Source of the DNA: Aquanectria penicillioides
Taxonomy: Eukaryota > Ascomycota > Sordariomycetes > Hypocreales > Nectriaceae
Direction of reading: 5' to 3'
DNA: 64,000 nucleotides
NCBI GenBank assembly: GCA_003415625.1
Contig: PYIU01000010.1
Coordinates: forward strand, 1,796,501 to 1,860,500
Positions within the stretch are counted from its first letter, which is position 1. Each line of letters begins with the position of its first letter. The translations under genes and the position numbers were made by a program. Under the pieces are notes generated by a model. The model saw only the letters and a list, made by a program, of their open reading frames with translations. It had not been told where the DNA came from and did not search any database. Positions 22,800 through 35,190 of the stretch are shown piece by piece.

Positions 22800-24614
22800 T
22801 ATCGTGCTTGGCACCGGGCAAAGGGACCAAGCTAGGCTCCACAGCAGGTATTAGTGCCGATATGTCTAGTAGAACAATTAATACAGTGATGATGAAAGTT
22901 TTCTTCCTCTTTTACTAGGGCCAAGCAAGGGCCAAGCATGTTGTAATCAGAATATCGATGGCCTCAGCCTGAACTCAGCTCCGCCAGGCATCAGCCTCAA
23001 ATGGTGATCATCGACATCATGTGATCAATTGCTTACATAATCTCAAGCAATCTACAAATAGCTGCACCAAAAATCCCTTCGTGTTTTATCTAGGAAACTG
23101 TCACCGCCTGATGAAATATCCGGTACTTTTGCGGTGACCACATAATAAATGTAGATAGACTTATTCTGAGTGTGAAAGGAGTTGGTTCCATTCTGATGAT
23201 TCGTGAAACACCTCGGCTGCGACGATGGCTGAATACCCTATAGCCCTTCTGAGCGGAGCAAGAGGTTGCTATATAAACCAAGGTCACAAGGAGCATCAAA
23301 CAACGCAGCGGTCTTGACTTAAAAAGAGATATAAGTAAATCGATGACACAACCGTGATGGGGCATGCAAAGAGAACTCTCGAAGTGGCGGTGTGCTCTGT
23401 GCGATGAGGAACACTGTCGCAGGCGGGATACACTAGCAGGAATCGGTTCTATTATTAACCAATGCTCAATAGTGCGAATTTTGGGTCACTTTCATCATCA
23501 ATTTCGTACACAACCTAAGCGAAAATAAAGTTCGTTCCCTTCCCAATTAATAAGAATTCCGTAATCATCATTGCTTCTACCTGTGGTTCTATGACCCTGG
23601 CCATTTAGTGTCGAGCACTGCCTCACTTTAACTTGGCTTCTGACCGCTGCCCCTTGCTTGGGCTGAACTCAATCCGCGTAGGAAGCTTGAACCACACAAC
23701 GGGCTATCTAATGTCGCCGACCGACGCGGCATCGGTATAACCATTTCCCGTGGGGTTGTCGCTGGAAGTCAATTCTCTGCTGCAACCTTTATAGATGGAC
23801 GCGTTTCCTCATCAAGAAGTAAGCCGCATCGTGCAGCTACAGCGATGGCTACATTTAGTACGGATATCAATTTCATAGATATGGATATGAAAACGTGGCC
23901 ATGGTTTGGCCGTGACGATGCTGACGGCTTCGCGAGGCAGCGTATCGGCTTGCACCATGTCACCCTACCGTCAATTCAACAGCAGTAGGCGGGCTGACTG
24001 CAGCAGAAGGGGGAACTGGAAGTATCCAGGTACCTTTGTTCACTAGATTCAATAATTCGACGAGGTGGATAGTCGTAGTGGAAGCCAAGATACTCTGCCT
24101 CACGGTGATGAAATAGGCTTTGTCGTTTGAATAGCCATTCTAGCTGGGGTCTTTGTGGGGATCCACAGCTCCGCCCCAACGGCTCGCTTGCGTTCCGAAG
24201 CCAGTTTCTTTGTGCTAGATCAAGATGCCAAGCAAGGAGATGCCAAGGAAATCAAACGACATGCAAAGGTGCAGGCTCGGTAGTCTCGGCAAGCCTCAAC
24301 GCCGCGCGAAGCAGGGGCTCCAGAGACACAGCCACCACAACCGCCCTTCTAAGCCGGTCGGTGATAGGTGCCCGCAAGCCATTGACGCGTGGGATAGCCC
24401 GAGAGCCGTCAGCAATTGGACTGAACCAGACGGCATCTCGGCTTTGTACGTCGAATGAATGTTTCAAGCGCGCCAGGAATCCGACCGTCTGAACTCAGAA
24501 TGGTGACGGTGCCTGTCTGAATTTATAAATAGTGAGGCTATCCCAACAAGCCGTTACTCGGAAAATCACCACCATCCGTTTCAAAACCACCATTCCCCTT
24601 CACCTCCGCCCACC
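22800..24614. other. Gene-poor stretch between kinase locus and cupredoxin
   Basis: About 1.8 kb. Open frames at 23365-23090 (minus) and 24127-24492 (plus) lack any recognisable domain, and the latter overlaps a matching reverse frame, the sign of a GC-rich shadow. A TATA element lies at the right end. Confidence 0.4.
24524..24531 (+). promoter_or_regulatory. TATA box of cupredoxin gene
   Basis: Perfect TATAAATA about 90 bases before the ATG at 24615. Confidence 0.5.
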
Positions 24615-25357
24615 ATGCATCAAGGAAGCCGTAGCCTGGCAGTTTTGGCCTTGCTGGCTGCTCAGGTATCTGCCGAGACCCACAAGATCGAAGTTGGCAA
24701 AAGCGGCCTCACGTTCAGTCCTGATTCTATCACTGCCGCAAAGGGAGATGTTGTCGAATTCCATTTCGACTCGTCACACAGTGTTGTAGCTGGCGACTTT
24801 AGCAAGCCTTGCAATCCACCCTCGAGTGGGGGATTCTATTCCGGCGACTTGCCTTCTGGTGACAATGTGAGCAAACCCCACGCCAGAGCCATCATAACCC
24901 GACTGCTATTGTCGAAACGTAGCTTTGTGCGAAATGCTACACGGGTCTGTTTAGAAGCTAATGTTCCTTTTTCTAGTCGTACTTTTCCATCACCATCAAC
25001 AGCACAGACCCTATTTTCTACTACTGTGGAATTCAGGGTCACTGCCAAGGAGGCATGGTGGGCGTCATCAACGAAGGATCTGACAAATTGTCCTCATACA
25101 AGAGTGCTGCCCAAAATGCCGACACTAAAAACCCAAGCAGTGTATTCGGTGGCACCGTCGGATCCAGCAGTGACTCGACTTCATCCACAGCTACATCCAA
25201 ATCCACTTCAACGGCCAAGGAAGGCTCGCAATCTTCCAGCACCGCGACCACCACTGCTTCCTCGTCATCACCTTCAAACAATGCTGGTCAGGTGTCACGA
25301 TCTGTCACTGGGGGATCTTTTATTGGTCTCATTGTCGCTGGTATCCTCATGGCCTAA
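24615..25357 (+). CDS. GPI-anchored extracellular cupredoxin-like protein
   Basis: Small cell-surface blue-copper-like protein, 210 residues from two exons (24615-24866, 24977-25357). It has a signal peptide (SLAVLALLAAQVSAETH), then a plastocyanin-like domain. Predicted copper ligands are a histidine in FHFDSSHSVV and the CGIQGHCQGGM group near the end of the domain (Cys, His and Met). A Ser/Thr-rich stalk follows (SSSDSTSSTATSKSTSTAKE) and then a hydrophobic tail (GGSFIGLIVAGILMA), typical of GPI attachment. Such serine-rich cupredoxins are common on fungal walls. Their role is mostly unknown; electron transfer, copper handling or wall structure are possibilities. The intron is 110 bases, long for this window. 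Nothing is broken. Confidence 0.87.
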
Positions 25358-25848
25358 CGGGGGTGTACATCCGTCCTGGTGTGTGGTAGCATTGAAGTTT
25401 TGATATACATGCGATTAGACGTTTTGGTGACGGGGCGCTCGTACGGCTTGAACAACGGCTGAATCTGTCGGAGAAATGCGCATGAAAAAGTGTAGCGTAA
25501 CTTTCATAACACAGACTTTTCAAATCCTCGCAAAGCTCCACGGATTTTATCTTGTTTGATATCGATGATAGTTTGAGGATTCAATGGGTTAACGAGCAAA
25601 TTGGATGCCGTTCCTACCAAACCCAAATTGTGACACTACAAATCATTAAGAAATTTGGATAGCCTAGTTATCTCATCTCCCCAAAACGAACGATTTCCAT
25701 ACGCAAAGGAATTGGATGCTGTCACGCGTAGACCACTATGCTATACTAGCAAAAGTGTAAGGTACTCTAGAACAGGTACTGTATACAAGTGGCCTATATC
25801 TCGCGACAGATGCTATGTACACGTCGCCTCGTGGTGACTATATTTTCA
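25358..25848. other. Intergenic, convergent 3' ends
   Basis: About 490 bases, AT-rich, between the cupredoxin and acetyltransferase stop codons. Nothing recognised. Confidence 0.5.
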
Positions 25849-26628
25849 TTACTCTATCAGGTGCCTGCCAAAAATATGAAGACTATGGTGGTCTTGCCAC
25901 TCTCCAGCAAGGAAAACCCTCTTTCCATTTAGTTCATAAACTCCCCTTTTTACCATTCCAGTCTTGTCCATCACTCTCATGCTCGCTGGATTTCCTGCAT
26001 TGACAATTGCCCTGACGTAAACCTTTGAGAATGGAGCCCAAAAAGATCCCGAGGTCTTGCAGGCATCAAAGACTGCTTGTACCGACTCAGTCGCATATCC
26101 GTTACCCCATGCGATGGGCAGAAACATGTATGCTAGTTCGACAGTTAGCGTGGTAGCAGTCGCTGCACTTGGCAGAGTGAGGTGCTCTGGCAGCGCGAGA
26201 TTGCCAGGACCGAGCGATTTCACAGTGACGAGGCCGATGAACTCCCCAAACGTTTTAGATTGTTCCAAAGACTGCCCGTGGCTATTGACAGAGTCCTTCG
26301 CCCGTTCAAAGGCCTTGTGCACAGCATAGACAACTCTGTACGCGTGCTCGTCCAATTCTTGGCTCGGAAGATAACCTCTTGCAATATTTTCTGTGTCCTT
26401 GATAGACTTGGCCTGGCCATAGATGCTTCAAAAGATCAACCAAAGGACTGGATACGGGTGAACCAAGACAAACAGAAATGTCTGTCAACTAAGGGCCCTT
26501 TCTTACCTCCACCACGTGGCCTGCGTATTACTGTGGAGAGTATGAAGCCATTCGAATTCTGGACTTCCACTGTTTGCTTCAGTGATCAGAGTCAATCTTA
26601 ACCGTGGCGTAGAGACGATTCGTTCCAT
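25849..26628 (-). CDS. GNAT-family N-acetyltransferase (RimJ/RimL-like)
   Basis: Acetyl-CoA-dependent acyltransferase, 232 residues from exons 26628-26507 and 26425-25849. The start at ATG 26628 yields MERIVSTPRLRLTLI, the usual opening of fungal RimJ/RimL-like GNATs, followed by EFEWLHTLHSN and ATWW. The intron (donor GTAAGA, acceptor TTTGAAG) restores WWS-IYGQAKSIKDTE in frame. The core reads FGEFIGLVTVKSL, then ELAYMFLPIAWGNGYATESVQAVF, where the GNGYA stretch is the acetyl-CoA pyrophosphate loop. VRAIVNAGNPASMRVMDKTGM is the C-terminal acceptor motif. The substrate is not predictable: an N-terminal amine of a protein, a polyamine or a small molecule are possible. No neighbours suggest a pathway. 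Confidence 0.85.
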
Positions 26629-27445
26629 CGCGTCGCTACGCTATTGGGATTTCTCCTTCGTGGGTGGAATTTATCGTTGTTGCACGTGTGTTTTGGTTCT
26701 CCCAGATCCTCCTAAGAATCGACAATGGCGGAGTTGCGGTATTTGCCGAATGGGACGTTCGGCTGAACTGCTTATCCGACACTGGCTAATTAGTAGAGCG
26801 CACATATACATCGTATGTTGAGCAATCACGCAACTCCTTGGAAGCATGCAGATGGTTTGGTCCGGAAATAACCTGTAGCATTAAATCCGTCCACATCAAG
26901 GCTACAAACGACGAAAACTCATCCTTGTATCATCGCCTCTGAGCGCTTATAACTTAGAGTCAAGCAACGATTTATAGTTCTGCTCTTGCTTCCTTTTTGT
27001 CAATATAATGCTATCCATCCTAAATATTCCTGAACAATCCGAAATAATTGTCCAAAGATGAAGTTTGAGAGCGACCTAATCTTTTGAGGGTTGTCAAAGA
27101 TGTGAATTGTTTGATATTAGGATAGTGGATTGTGATGGAGAAGAAAAGGCGAAAGAATAACAATACGAGTGGAGTCACACAAATATAGACTATGACTGTC
27201 AAGGCAAGACCACATGAATCAAGATGGAGAGCTGGCGTAAACTTGGCTGTCTAGGAATACTTGCGAAGGTGAATACTAATACTACAGAAAATTGAGTTAT
27301 TTTCATAACACACAGGGCACAATCCGAGGTCCTCACTGTTTGTCTCCTTCATTAGCGGTACTTTTACAATCGAGCTCTAGGATAAACAGTCCATCCTGTG
27401 GGAGAGGTACTGCCCAAAAAACACCTTCCACCTGCTATATTCACT
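26629..27445. other. Intergenic
   Basis: About 800 bases, AT-rich. A 60-codon minus frame near 27202-27020 is hydrophobic but unassignable. Confidence 0.4.
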
Positions 27446-29673
27446 CTAGTAATTTCCCCTCCTGCCATGGCTGATCTTTCGTGTCCCCAACTTCGATATG
27501 ATGGGGGTTTGCTGGGTTTTCCCTTCTGCTACTGCGACCACACCGGTTTTTACACCCTCAAAGTCCCATCGGAAGGGGCTCATTGTCTCAAAGTCCTGAT
27601 CTACGTGTTCAATCATCAGAGTATGCTCATATCGTGACGGATCAATATACCGGCGTAGGTGCAAGTCCTTCTTACCTTCTTCACAGAGCTCGGCTTCGCC
27701 AAACGGCGGGCATAGGATCTCAAGTACTGTCATGGAGATAGTAATAGGTTCAGGAGGCATAGCTTCTGGCCGCTGAAAGAGATAGCTCAGTTTCCTAGGT
27801 GGGGGCGAATGATTAAAATTAGAAGGCCTTTGCCAAAGTCTAGGAGTGTATGGGTTAGTAAGTTTCCAGGAAGAGATACTTTAGTGCAGAGGCTGTAATT
27901 GTTGGACTAGCTTCTTCGCCGTAGGGCCCTCCGTTGCACAAAACTCGGGCGTTTCTATGCAGTGAGCAGCCATGTCGATCTCTTCTTCCCAGTCAACAGC
28001 AGGGTGCCTGCACGGTTGTTTATGTGCTGCAGAGCGCAGGATAATGACCCACGCGACGAATGTTTGAAATCTGCGTGAGGTCAGTTTGAACGAATAAAAT
28101 AAAGAAGATTGGAAATATCGTGTATTATAATCCAGCGTCGCTTATAGACCCCTTGCTCATCAAGAAAAACCTTGACAATCCGTGCAGATTGCTTGGCGGC
28201 GATAATTCCTTGTTCAGCGGTGGTGCTGGCTGACTTTGAGAGATCCGAAAACTATATGATATAACGGTCGTTGTCTCTCCCATAACCGCGAATCAACTGA
28301 GAAGCAATGCGACGGCGTAGAAGCACGATTGCTCAACTATCGATCAAGCTGGGAGAAGAATCGATATCTATTTATGAAAACTTGTCCTATAGTTAGGGTC
28401 AGTGTCTCCAGTTGGCATTCAGTCTCATGACGAACAAAATGTTAACGGAAAGACAGATTGGAGATCGTAGAGGGACGCTTGGAGTCAAAATTTCGTTTCC
28501 CGATACATAGCCCAGGGTATAAGATAGCAAGTTGGGTACATGGTTAATACAGCCCCTTTAAGAAGTGAGAGTCATTCCCTGACTTTGAAAGTAACATGAG
28601 AGTTTTCGGTGTTTTCCGGTAGGGTATCCAATCTTGAGCCGCCGATGTTTCTTGAGTGGTATCCTTTGTCGTCTAGACCATGCAGTCTCGACATGCTTAG
28701 TCCAATCTCGACGTAAGCAAGAGCTACTGTGGCCTTACTCATAGTATTGTACATAGTCAAAAACATGCACACTTTGATAGCGTCAAGAGGGCGAATTTGG
28801 ATAACGATTTCAAAATATTATCATGCGATCGTATAGAATGCCTCCTCAACGCTGGGGTTACCAGAGATATAGTGTGATCCCACACCTCCGATAGGGCAGA
28901 CATAGCAGGCGGCAGCCTTGGATGCGTCGTCGGTCGGATCGGCTAAACCATTGTTGAAAACAACGCCACACTATTTTTACATTTCATCTTGAGAAAAGAC
29001 GTGAAGCAGTTTTCTGCTACAACCAAAGAATCCTGCTATTGCCCTTTGAGTCAATGGATCCGGTATAGATTGAAAGAAATAGCCCAAACCCCACAAAACT
29101 TGGTAGTTTGATGCCTCAGTTGCAGTCTCCTGCAACAACCCAGCGCCATAATCACACCCGTAACCACTTTCTCACTATGGGACGGGAAAGAAACATGACA
29201 AGAAGTCCATCTCTGTTGCAGAAGCTTCTCGGCCTCTTTGGTGGGGGTCAACTGAAGTTGTCTCGCAAGACTCTCTGGTTCATCTACCCGCTTTTTCATG
29301 AGATCGGCTGATTCTCGCTCGTAGACACATTCCTTGCCCTAGATGATATAGGCACTGCACTGTAGAATCTGTAAATGCGCACTGATGTATGGTTTATGTT
29401 GCGATGGAAGAGCACGGTGAATACAACTCTTTCCTTCCGTTTCCTGCAAGCATGGCGTGCAATCTGGGTGCGTGGCTTCGCATGAGATGGTTCTGAATTT
29501 GGACTCTGGTTGGTAGTATCGTCTGGTGCGTCTTCAGCCAGAACAACCTTAGGCGGAGCGGGTGCCAATGGGCGGAACGAGGCCATAAGTCCCAGTGACT
29601 GCTTCCTGGGTAGAACCAGTTGGTGAGAAGTTTCGGTAATGTGGGCCGTCGACTGAATAGAGTGAGAGTGCAA
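27446..29673 (-). pseudogene. Fungal Zn2Cys6 transcription factor, degenerate
   Basis: Pieces of one regulator lie in order along the minus strand. An N-terminal leader ends in a half zinc cluster (ARHACRKRKER, about 29450). The second half follows (QCSAYII-stop-GKECVYERESADLMKKRVDE, about 29355-29275), matching the usual C-x8-C plus linker. A piece of the fungal-specific regulatory domain comes next (ATVALAYVEIGLSMSRLHGL, about 28740-28680), then FQTFVAWVIILRS with PAVDWEEEIDMAAHCIE (about 28070-27960). A C-terminal tail with TVLEILCPPFGEAELCEEG (27760-27446) ends the series. The TAG inside the zinc cluster sits where Gln or Lys is usual; CAG to TAG would explain it. Several frame changes and a missing cysteine pair make a functional protein unlikely. 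Exact lesions between 28100 and 29270 are unclear. Confidence 0.55.
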
Positions 29674-30686
29674 GGTAAGGGAGAAATATAAGTGACATAA
29701 GAATAAAAAAGGGGGATACTATCGCTGACAGAGGCGTGCAGAATTATTGGACATTATATCAGCTCCAGGTTGCATCATTTTCGTGTCGTCTTGCCGAGGC
29801 ACTTGCTTTTCACCGACTGGTAGGAAATTCCCACCAAAACAACTGCCAGGTCCTAGAACCACAGATAGCAAAATGCATTAATCTCAGCCCATGGCCACAC
29901 CACCTCCCGTTTCGAGAAAAGTCTGCATGTGAATCAATTTTCGCGATATTCTTTGAGGTTGTGGCACTCGCAGAAAGAACCGCCATAGTTGAGGATGAAG
30001 GGAATGGGAAGCCACCAGTGCATAGGGTTCGCAACATGATATGAGCCACGTCAATATGGCACAGATGGTACCTGCCAATGGCAGGATACCTAAATATATG
30101 TGTCCAGGAAGCAAGGTGTGAAACTGAAAATAGACCAGGCTGTTGAGGTTATCAGAGGTAAAGCGGTTAGCATGGATAATTTTGCGAACGTATCAACAAC
30201 TGCCAATAGGTGTAGTTGAAACTCACCGTCGTGGACGGAGCCTACTTTGAACAGTGTGGCTGTGGATAGCTTCACAAAATGCCTATGGTTGTTTGGTGCA
30301 TTATTGGAAAACCGTGTGGCGAGGCCGCATCTGAGGACAAGGCATAGAATTCAGCAATTTTTAAACATGGAGTGAAAATCCTAATGAAGACATATGAGGC
30401 AGGTACCGCTACTGTGGATAAGATTATTTTTTGACTCTCACTGAGTAGCTTCTGAAGACCTGTTTATGATGGACTGCGACGAGACTGACGGCAAGTTGGT
30501 TGTGCTAGCATTGAATAAGCTGCGGCACTGATGTCTATTAAGACTGAACTTTGTTTAATGTCAGTATTCTCTATAATATCTTCCAAACTCTTACGTTCCC
30601 TTATTTTCTTTTCAGTTATGCTTGTCCCATGAATGGACGTTGTATGCCCTTTCTGGCGCCTGCGCCATTCACACAGATCCGCCGTC
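29674..30686. other. Gene-poor stretch with weak coding traces
   Basis: Overlapping minus-strand frames near 30114-29810 contain hydrophobic and Trp-rich pieces that might be the remains of a membrane protein, but no family can be named. Confidence 0.3.
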
Positions 30687-31967
30687 TCACGATGTTTTGC
30701 TCCCAGTTCCCAAAATTGTCTCATCGTCAACTAAAGTATCATCATTAGAATCCATCTGATTTATGACTCTAAGTGGAACTGAATCATCAGCCTGGTACTG
30801 TTGGTTATTGGTTGAATTGTTCGGGATTGGTGCCTCATCACTGCCATTTTTGGATCTGGTAAAGTAAGGCCCGAGGGATGGTGCGCAGGCGATGACAAGA
30901 CCAATGTTACATTCGAGTGTGGTCCAGAGTGCTAAATTTCCATAGTGTTATCATTTCAACTTTCCAAAACGTGTTGAAGAAATTATTAGACTTACTAGGT
31001 GCACTGATAGGGATGGCGTATCCAATTTGCGACAGTTCAATAAAAATTAACCGCCCAGCCGCAAAACTAATCATCGCAAGACCAAGAAAGAAAAGACAGC
31101 ATATGGCCATCTTGAGAGGCCTTGGCACCTTCAGGGTGGAGATAATGAACCACGGTAGGACACATACTGTCACATATTAGCGCATGAATATTGTTACCAT
31201 CATGTTTTTCTTACTGAGAACTTCGGCGATAGTATTAAGTGCCCAGGTTGTTCTGAAAATCAGCGCGCCTTTGTAAGGCGGGCATGTCGTTTCGGGATCT
31301 GCCTCCCTGTCCCATATCGTTAGCCGTTTGTTGAGGATATTTTCGAGATTCCCTCGTGATGGGGGCATTTACCACAGTGTTTCCAACGGCTGGCAAATGC
31401 ACAATATCATAAGATTGCTTGCAGCAAACGCAAGACCAGTGTACCCGATCGTCGCCCACACAATGGCCCTTCGCTTATTCGTAAACGCCAAAAATACTTG
31501 CAGGTACATTGTGAGAAGTGCTGCCTTGCAGAGATAGAATGCCAAGTGAAGAGGGATCAGCTTCACCCAGAAGAGCTAAGCACCGGGTTAATTGCCACTG
31601 CATACGACAGTGTCCGGAAAAAAGATTAACCCACCTTGAGGATTATCGGAATGTTGTCATCATGTCCTCTAAATCCCTCCAATGTCGTTGCAACATCGAC
31701 TTCCAGTGCACCCAGCTTCGTCAGGAAGATGTCGATTATAGTTGTGATGCATGCTGAAACCCAGGCTGCCACAATCAAGTAATCGCTAGACATCATCTTT
31801 CGTTTCTGGATTTTCAGGCGGAGGAAAATACGGGCGATGATGACGATAGCAGCAATTGCTATCAAGGCCCACCCCCCAATCTACACGGGTCTGTTAGTAA
31901 AGCCCAGCAAATCACACATTGAAGTGCCCACCAAGATGGGTCCTGCACCCGGGCCGCGAAACTCCAT
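30687..31967 (-). CDS. PTH11-like / rhodopsin-type seven-helix membrane protein
   Basis: Integral plasma-membrane receptor-like protein of the large fungal PTH11-related rhodopsin family, 330 residues. The six-exon model (31967-31932, 31880-31635, 31575-31373, 31306-31215, 31166-30996, 30931-30687) keeps phase at every junction. The first helix is IGGWALIAIAAIVIIARIFLR (split by an intron before I), followed by the cytosolic KIQKRKMMSSDYLIVAAW characteristic of the family. Later come the cysteine pair region CQPLETLW / TTCPPYKGALIF, LPWFIISTLKVPRPLK, and the final helix TLWTTLECNIGLVIACAPSLGPY. A polar tail ends TGSKTS. No CFEM domain is present. It differs from the broken CFEM-PTH11 gene 17 kb away. 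The ligand is unknown; family members sense surface and host cues in pathogens. Confidence 0.85.
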
Positions 31968-33603
31968 TGTGGCGGAGTGTTCAGTTCAATTGAAGCTTGC
32001 AGCACTGGACTGGAAATACCAAGTTCTTAATCGTTGCCCAACGGTGAATGTCGATGAACAGGAGGGAAGATGCTCAGCGCCGCTGTCACATCAGGCGACT
32101 ACATGACCAAGGAAAGTCCAAAGGAAAGAAGAGGCCTTCAGATCAAAGCTCATGGGCGAACAAGCCAACTGGTTATACGGCATATTGTAGCATAAATTCG
32201 GCGTTGTACAAGAGTGCTGCCATCAGACTAGTTTGGTCGGCTTAACCAGTCCTAGACAAAATACGGGGTCTATTGACACGATTTGGGTAGTCTTGACTCG
32301 ATCCAGCGCGGCCTTTGCCGGATGTAGACGCCCTCGATTTCACCGAACTATTACCCTTATCGCCACAGCATATGGATTGGGAATAGACCATCGCGTCATT
32401 CTTTTCACTTTTTCTCCGGTTGGCAACCTGCGAGTCATTTACCAAGAGGTCTTGAACTTGCGATGGCTCGTCGAGGCTGCTGACTGCCGGCCCAACGCCT
32501 AGGATGCCAATCTCGATCGTTGAAATGGATCCCTAAAATATTTCTCGTCATGCGGAAGGGTCTCGTTCTGGACGGCTGCCAGCTACCTTTGTGAGTAGCA
32601 CGTCATCGACAATTATCTAAAAAATTTGAGGTATAGTTCTTGAAGGGCAGAATAACCAAAATGACCTTTTTTTAGAATAAAGAAAAAACTGCATCAATGC
32701 GGCAAGGTAGAATCTCCAGTCCACTCCCACATTGATTGTGTGTGCTTGAAGCTAAGCGTTCCGCCTCTGCGGCATCGAGTCCACTATCACTTTTAGCCCC
32801 TTGACAGGCACGAGCCATTAGTGACCTTACCATCGCGGAATCACCCTTGATTTTATCGGAGGGGGCTCGGATTTCCGGAGGTTAGGTGGCTTTCTGTGCT
32901 TGAGAGTCATAGAAACTACCTCATTATACCCGGGAGTAGGTCCAAGAACATGAGGAGCTGCGTATAATACGGCCATATTCACAAAAATTTCATAAATTTG
33001 GCAATGATTAAGCTTCTGGAGAATGGAACTTTGGTAGTAAGCGTCAAGCTGTTGAGGTCTGAGGGGGACTAGACAAGAATGAACTTCTTGAGGCGCCTAC
33101 GCTTACCGGCGCCATGAAACCTTCCATTCTAGATCAAAATAGACTGCTACGAGCGCTAGAGGCCATAACAACAGCTTCATCTCAGAACAGAATCTTACAA
33201 TTATTCGGTAGAAAAAAACTCAGCCTTGTGATGGAAAACAAAATTTATAGAGTAATGGATCTCCATGACGAGCGGCACAAAGGACCGAATCTAGTTAGGC
33301 CATGAGATTTGCACTGGGGCAGTGCTCGTGCAGACAACTCGCATCATGGATCATCAGCTGCTGAAACCATGTCTTGACCTTTAATTGGACATGCAAACCG
33401 CGTCACCTCATGAAAGCATCTCAGCAGTCAGCCGCCAGGAAGTTTCCGAGAGAGTTTGCTCTTCCGTTGCCTCCCGGGCCGAGCGTTCGACAACTTGTCA
33501 TTGTTTTCGCCCGTTTCTAAACAAACCACACGCACACGGTAATCGGCAATCGGAGTTTGACCTCGACGCCTCCCACCATTTTGTCAACACCTTGTGCGAA
33601 ACG
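31968..33603. other. Gene-poor stretch
   Basis: About 1.6 kb between divergent genes. A minus-strand frame near 32510-32242 is serine-rich and could be a coding remnant, but no domain is visible. The rest shows nothing. Confidence 0.35.
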
Positions 33604-35190
33604 ATGCCCGGAGTGCCTACCGCTCGAGGATGCGACGCCTGTCGCCGGCAAAAGAAAAAGGTCAGGAAAAGTGTAAAGGGCCTTTTGTGTGCTAATGACG
33701 ACGCTAAGTGGCTGTCTAGTGCGACCAAGGCAAGCCCTCATGTGGCAGATGTACTCGCCTGATGCAAAAATGTGTTGGAAACGGCGTGAGAAGATTCAAG
33801 TTTCAGCTCGAGTCTTTCCAGATCATCCGGGGTCGAGCTACGGCCGCGGGGACGGTGACACCACCTAGACCAATTCCAAGCAGCCAAGATTCCCGAACAA
33901 GGAGCGCGCTGGTATCTATGCTGGAGATCCAGGATGCCAAGTACGACCTCTATGCATACGGAATTCTAATAGATAATCTTCCCCGTCGTCTCGGGTCTCA
34001 TCCCGCGCTTGATGCGGGGATATGTGCCATGATCAGCTCGTTCGAGGCGCTTCATAACAAGCAGTCGAGGGCAAAGGCCACGGGACATCGTATGCGGGCT
34101 CTGGCGGCCTTGAGAGGTTCGTTGCAAGAGTCTAGCCATGCTGCCACCTCAGAAAACATGTGTGCCATTTATCTTGCCAAGCTTTGTCAAGTAAGAAATG
34201 TTGGCTTTCGATGACGACATGCTACAGCTGAGCTAACCGCTGATGTCGTGAATCAACAGGAGTGGGTTGGCAGCGAGGGGGCTTCTTCCATAAAATATGG
34301 TCAAATTTTGGCGCGACTCATGCGCGATGTCGTCGGCCAAGGCAGACTATGCGAGTTTGATCGTAGACTACTTCAGTCTTTTTGTTGGCTCGCGGTATGC
34401 GATTCATTCTACTGTATTTACATCAACGTGCATCACGGCTAACAATGCGTAGTTGACGGAGAGCTTCTGGAATCCTAAAATCGAGTTTGGGCCATGGTTT
34501 TGGGAAATTTTGAACAATGAGTCAATCCCGAGACCGTTTGAGCGTGTCAACGGCCAATCCTTTCTCAGCACTCGACCAGAGACGATCGCAGACGTGGCCA
34601 TGTTCCTTCGAACGCCTCGGAAATGCCTCCATCAGATACGCAGCACATACGATCTTCTCCGCTCTGAACGTGAAGAGCTTCTCGCAACCGTTCTCGCCTC
34701 GAGAGAAGCTGCAGCAAAACCAGGAGCCAGCATCCCCAGCAAGCGTACGTCCTTGGGCCACAACGGGATGCTGTCCATCTTCTTGGCCATTGGCCTTGTG
34801 CTTAACCGTGTTCTTCGTATTTACGAGTCAAAGGAAGATCTAATTAAAGAAGCATGGGACTTTTGCGATCAGGGCATTGCTCTAGCTAAAGTGGTGGCAG
34901 ATTATCGACCCTTAGCAGCGGTCTGCACCGCAATGATGCTCTCAACGGCTTGGGCAACCGCACCTGAATCAGACAGGCATCAAGTCATGGAAGCGCGATT
35001 GGTCGACTTCCAAGGAGACCTTGGGGGTTTAAACTATATTTATACGTCGTGGAAGGTGAAGCAAGTATTTGAAGCAATGCAAAGGAACGCGAGGTTGGAG
35101 GAAGAGACACGATGCATGCTAGTTGATGAGGGAAGAAGGAATGCGGATTTAGTCTTGAAGCATGAACTCAACGAATGCAGCATCATGTAG
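33604..35190 (+). CDS. Zn2Cys6 transcription factor
   Basis: Nuclear regulator of 466 residues from four exons (33604-33660, 33720-34190, 34260-34394, 34453-35190), all in phase. The zinc cluster is split by intron 1 directly before the third cysteine: GCDACRRQKKK / CDQGKPSCGRCTRLMQKC, giving C-x2-C-x6-C-x6-C-x2-C-x6-C. This intron position recurs in the regulator at 56.5 kb. No fungal_trans domain motif is obvious; the remainder is helical, with segments such as ALDAGICAMISSFEAL, the DUF3468-like type common in orphan C6 regulators. The C-terminus (LNECSIM) is intact. No obvious target genes lie adjacent; the secreted peptidase 1.1 kb downstream is on the same strand but likely independent. 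Confidence 0.87.

Noticed and set aside
24127..24492. 121-codon frame before the cupredoxin gene
   Set aside because: It overlaps a matching frame on the other strand in GC-rich sequence, shows Arg/Ser-biased composition and has no recognisable motif.
29810..30114. Membrane-protein gene between decayed regulator and PTH11-like gene
   Set aside because: Hydrophobic pieces in several frames but no ordered family blocks.
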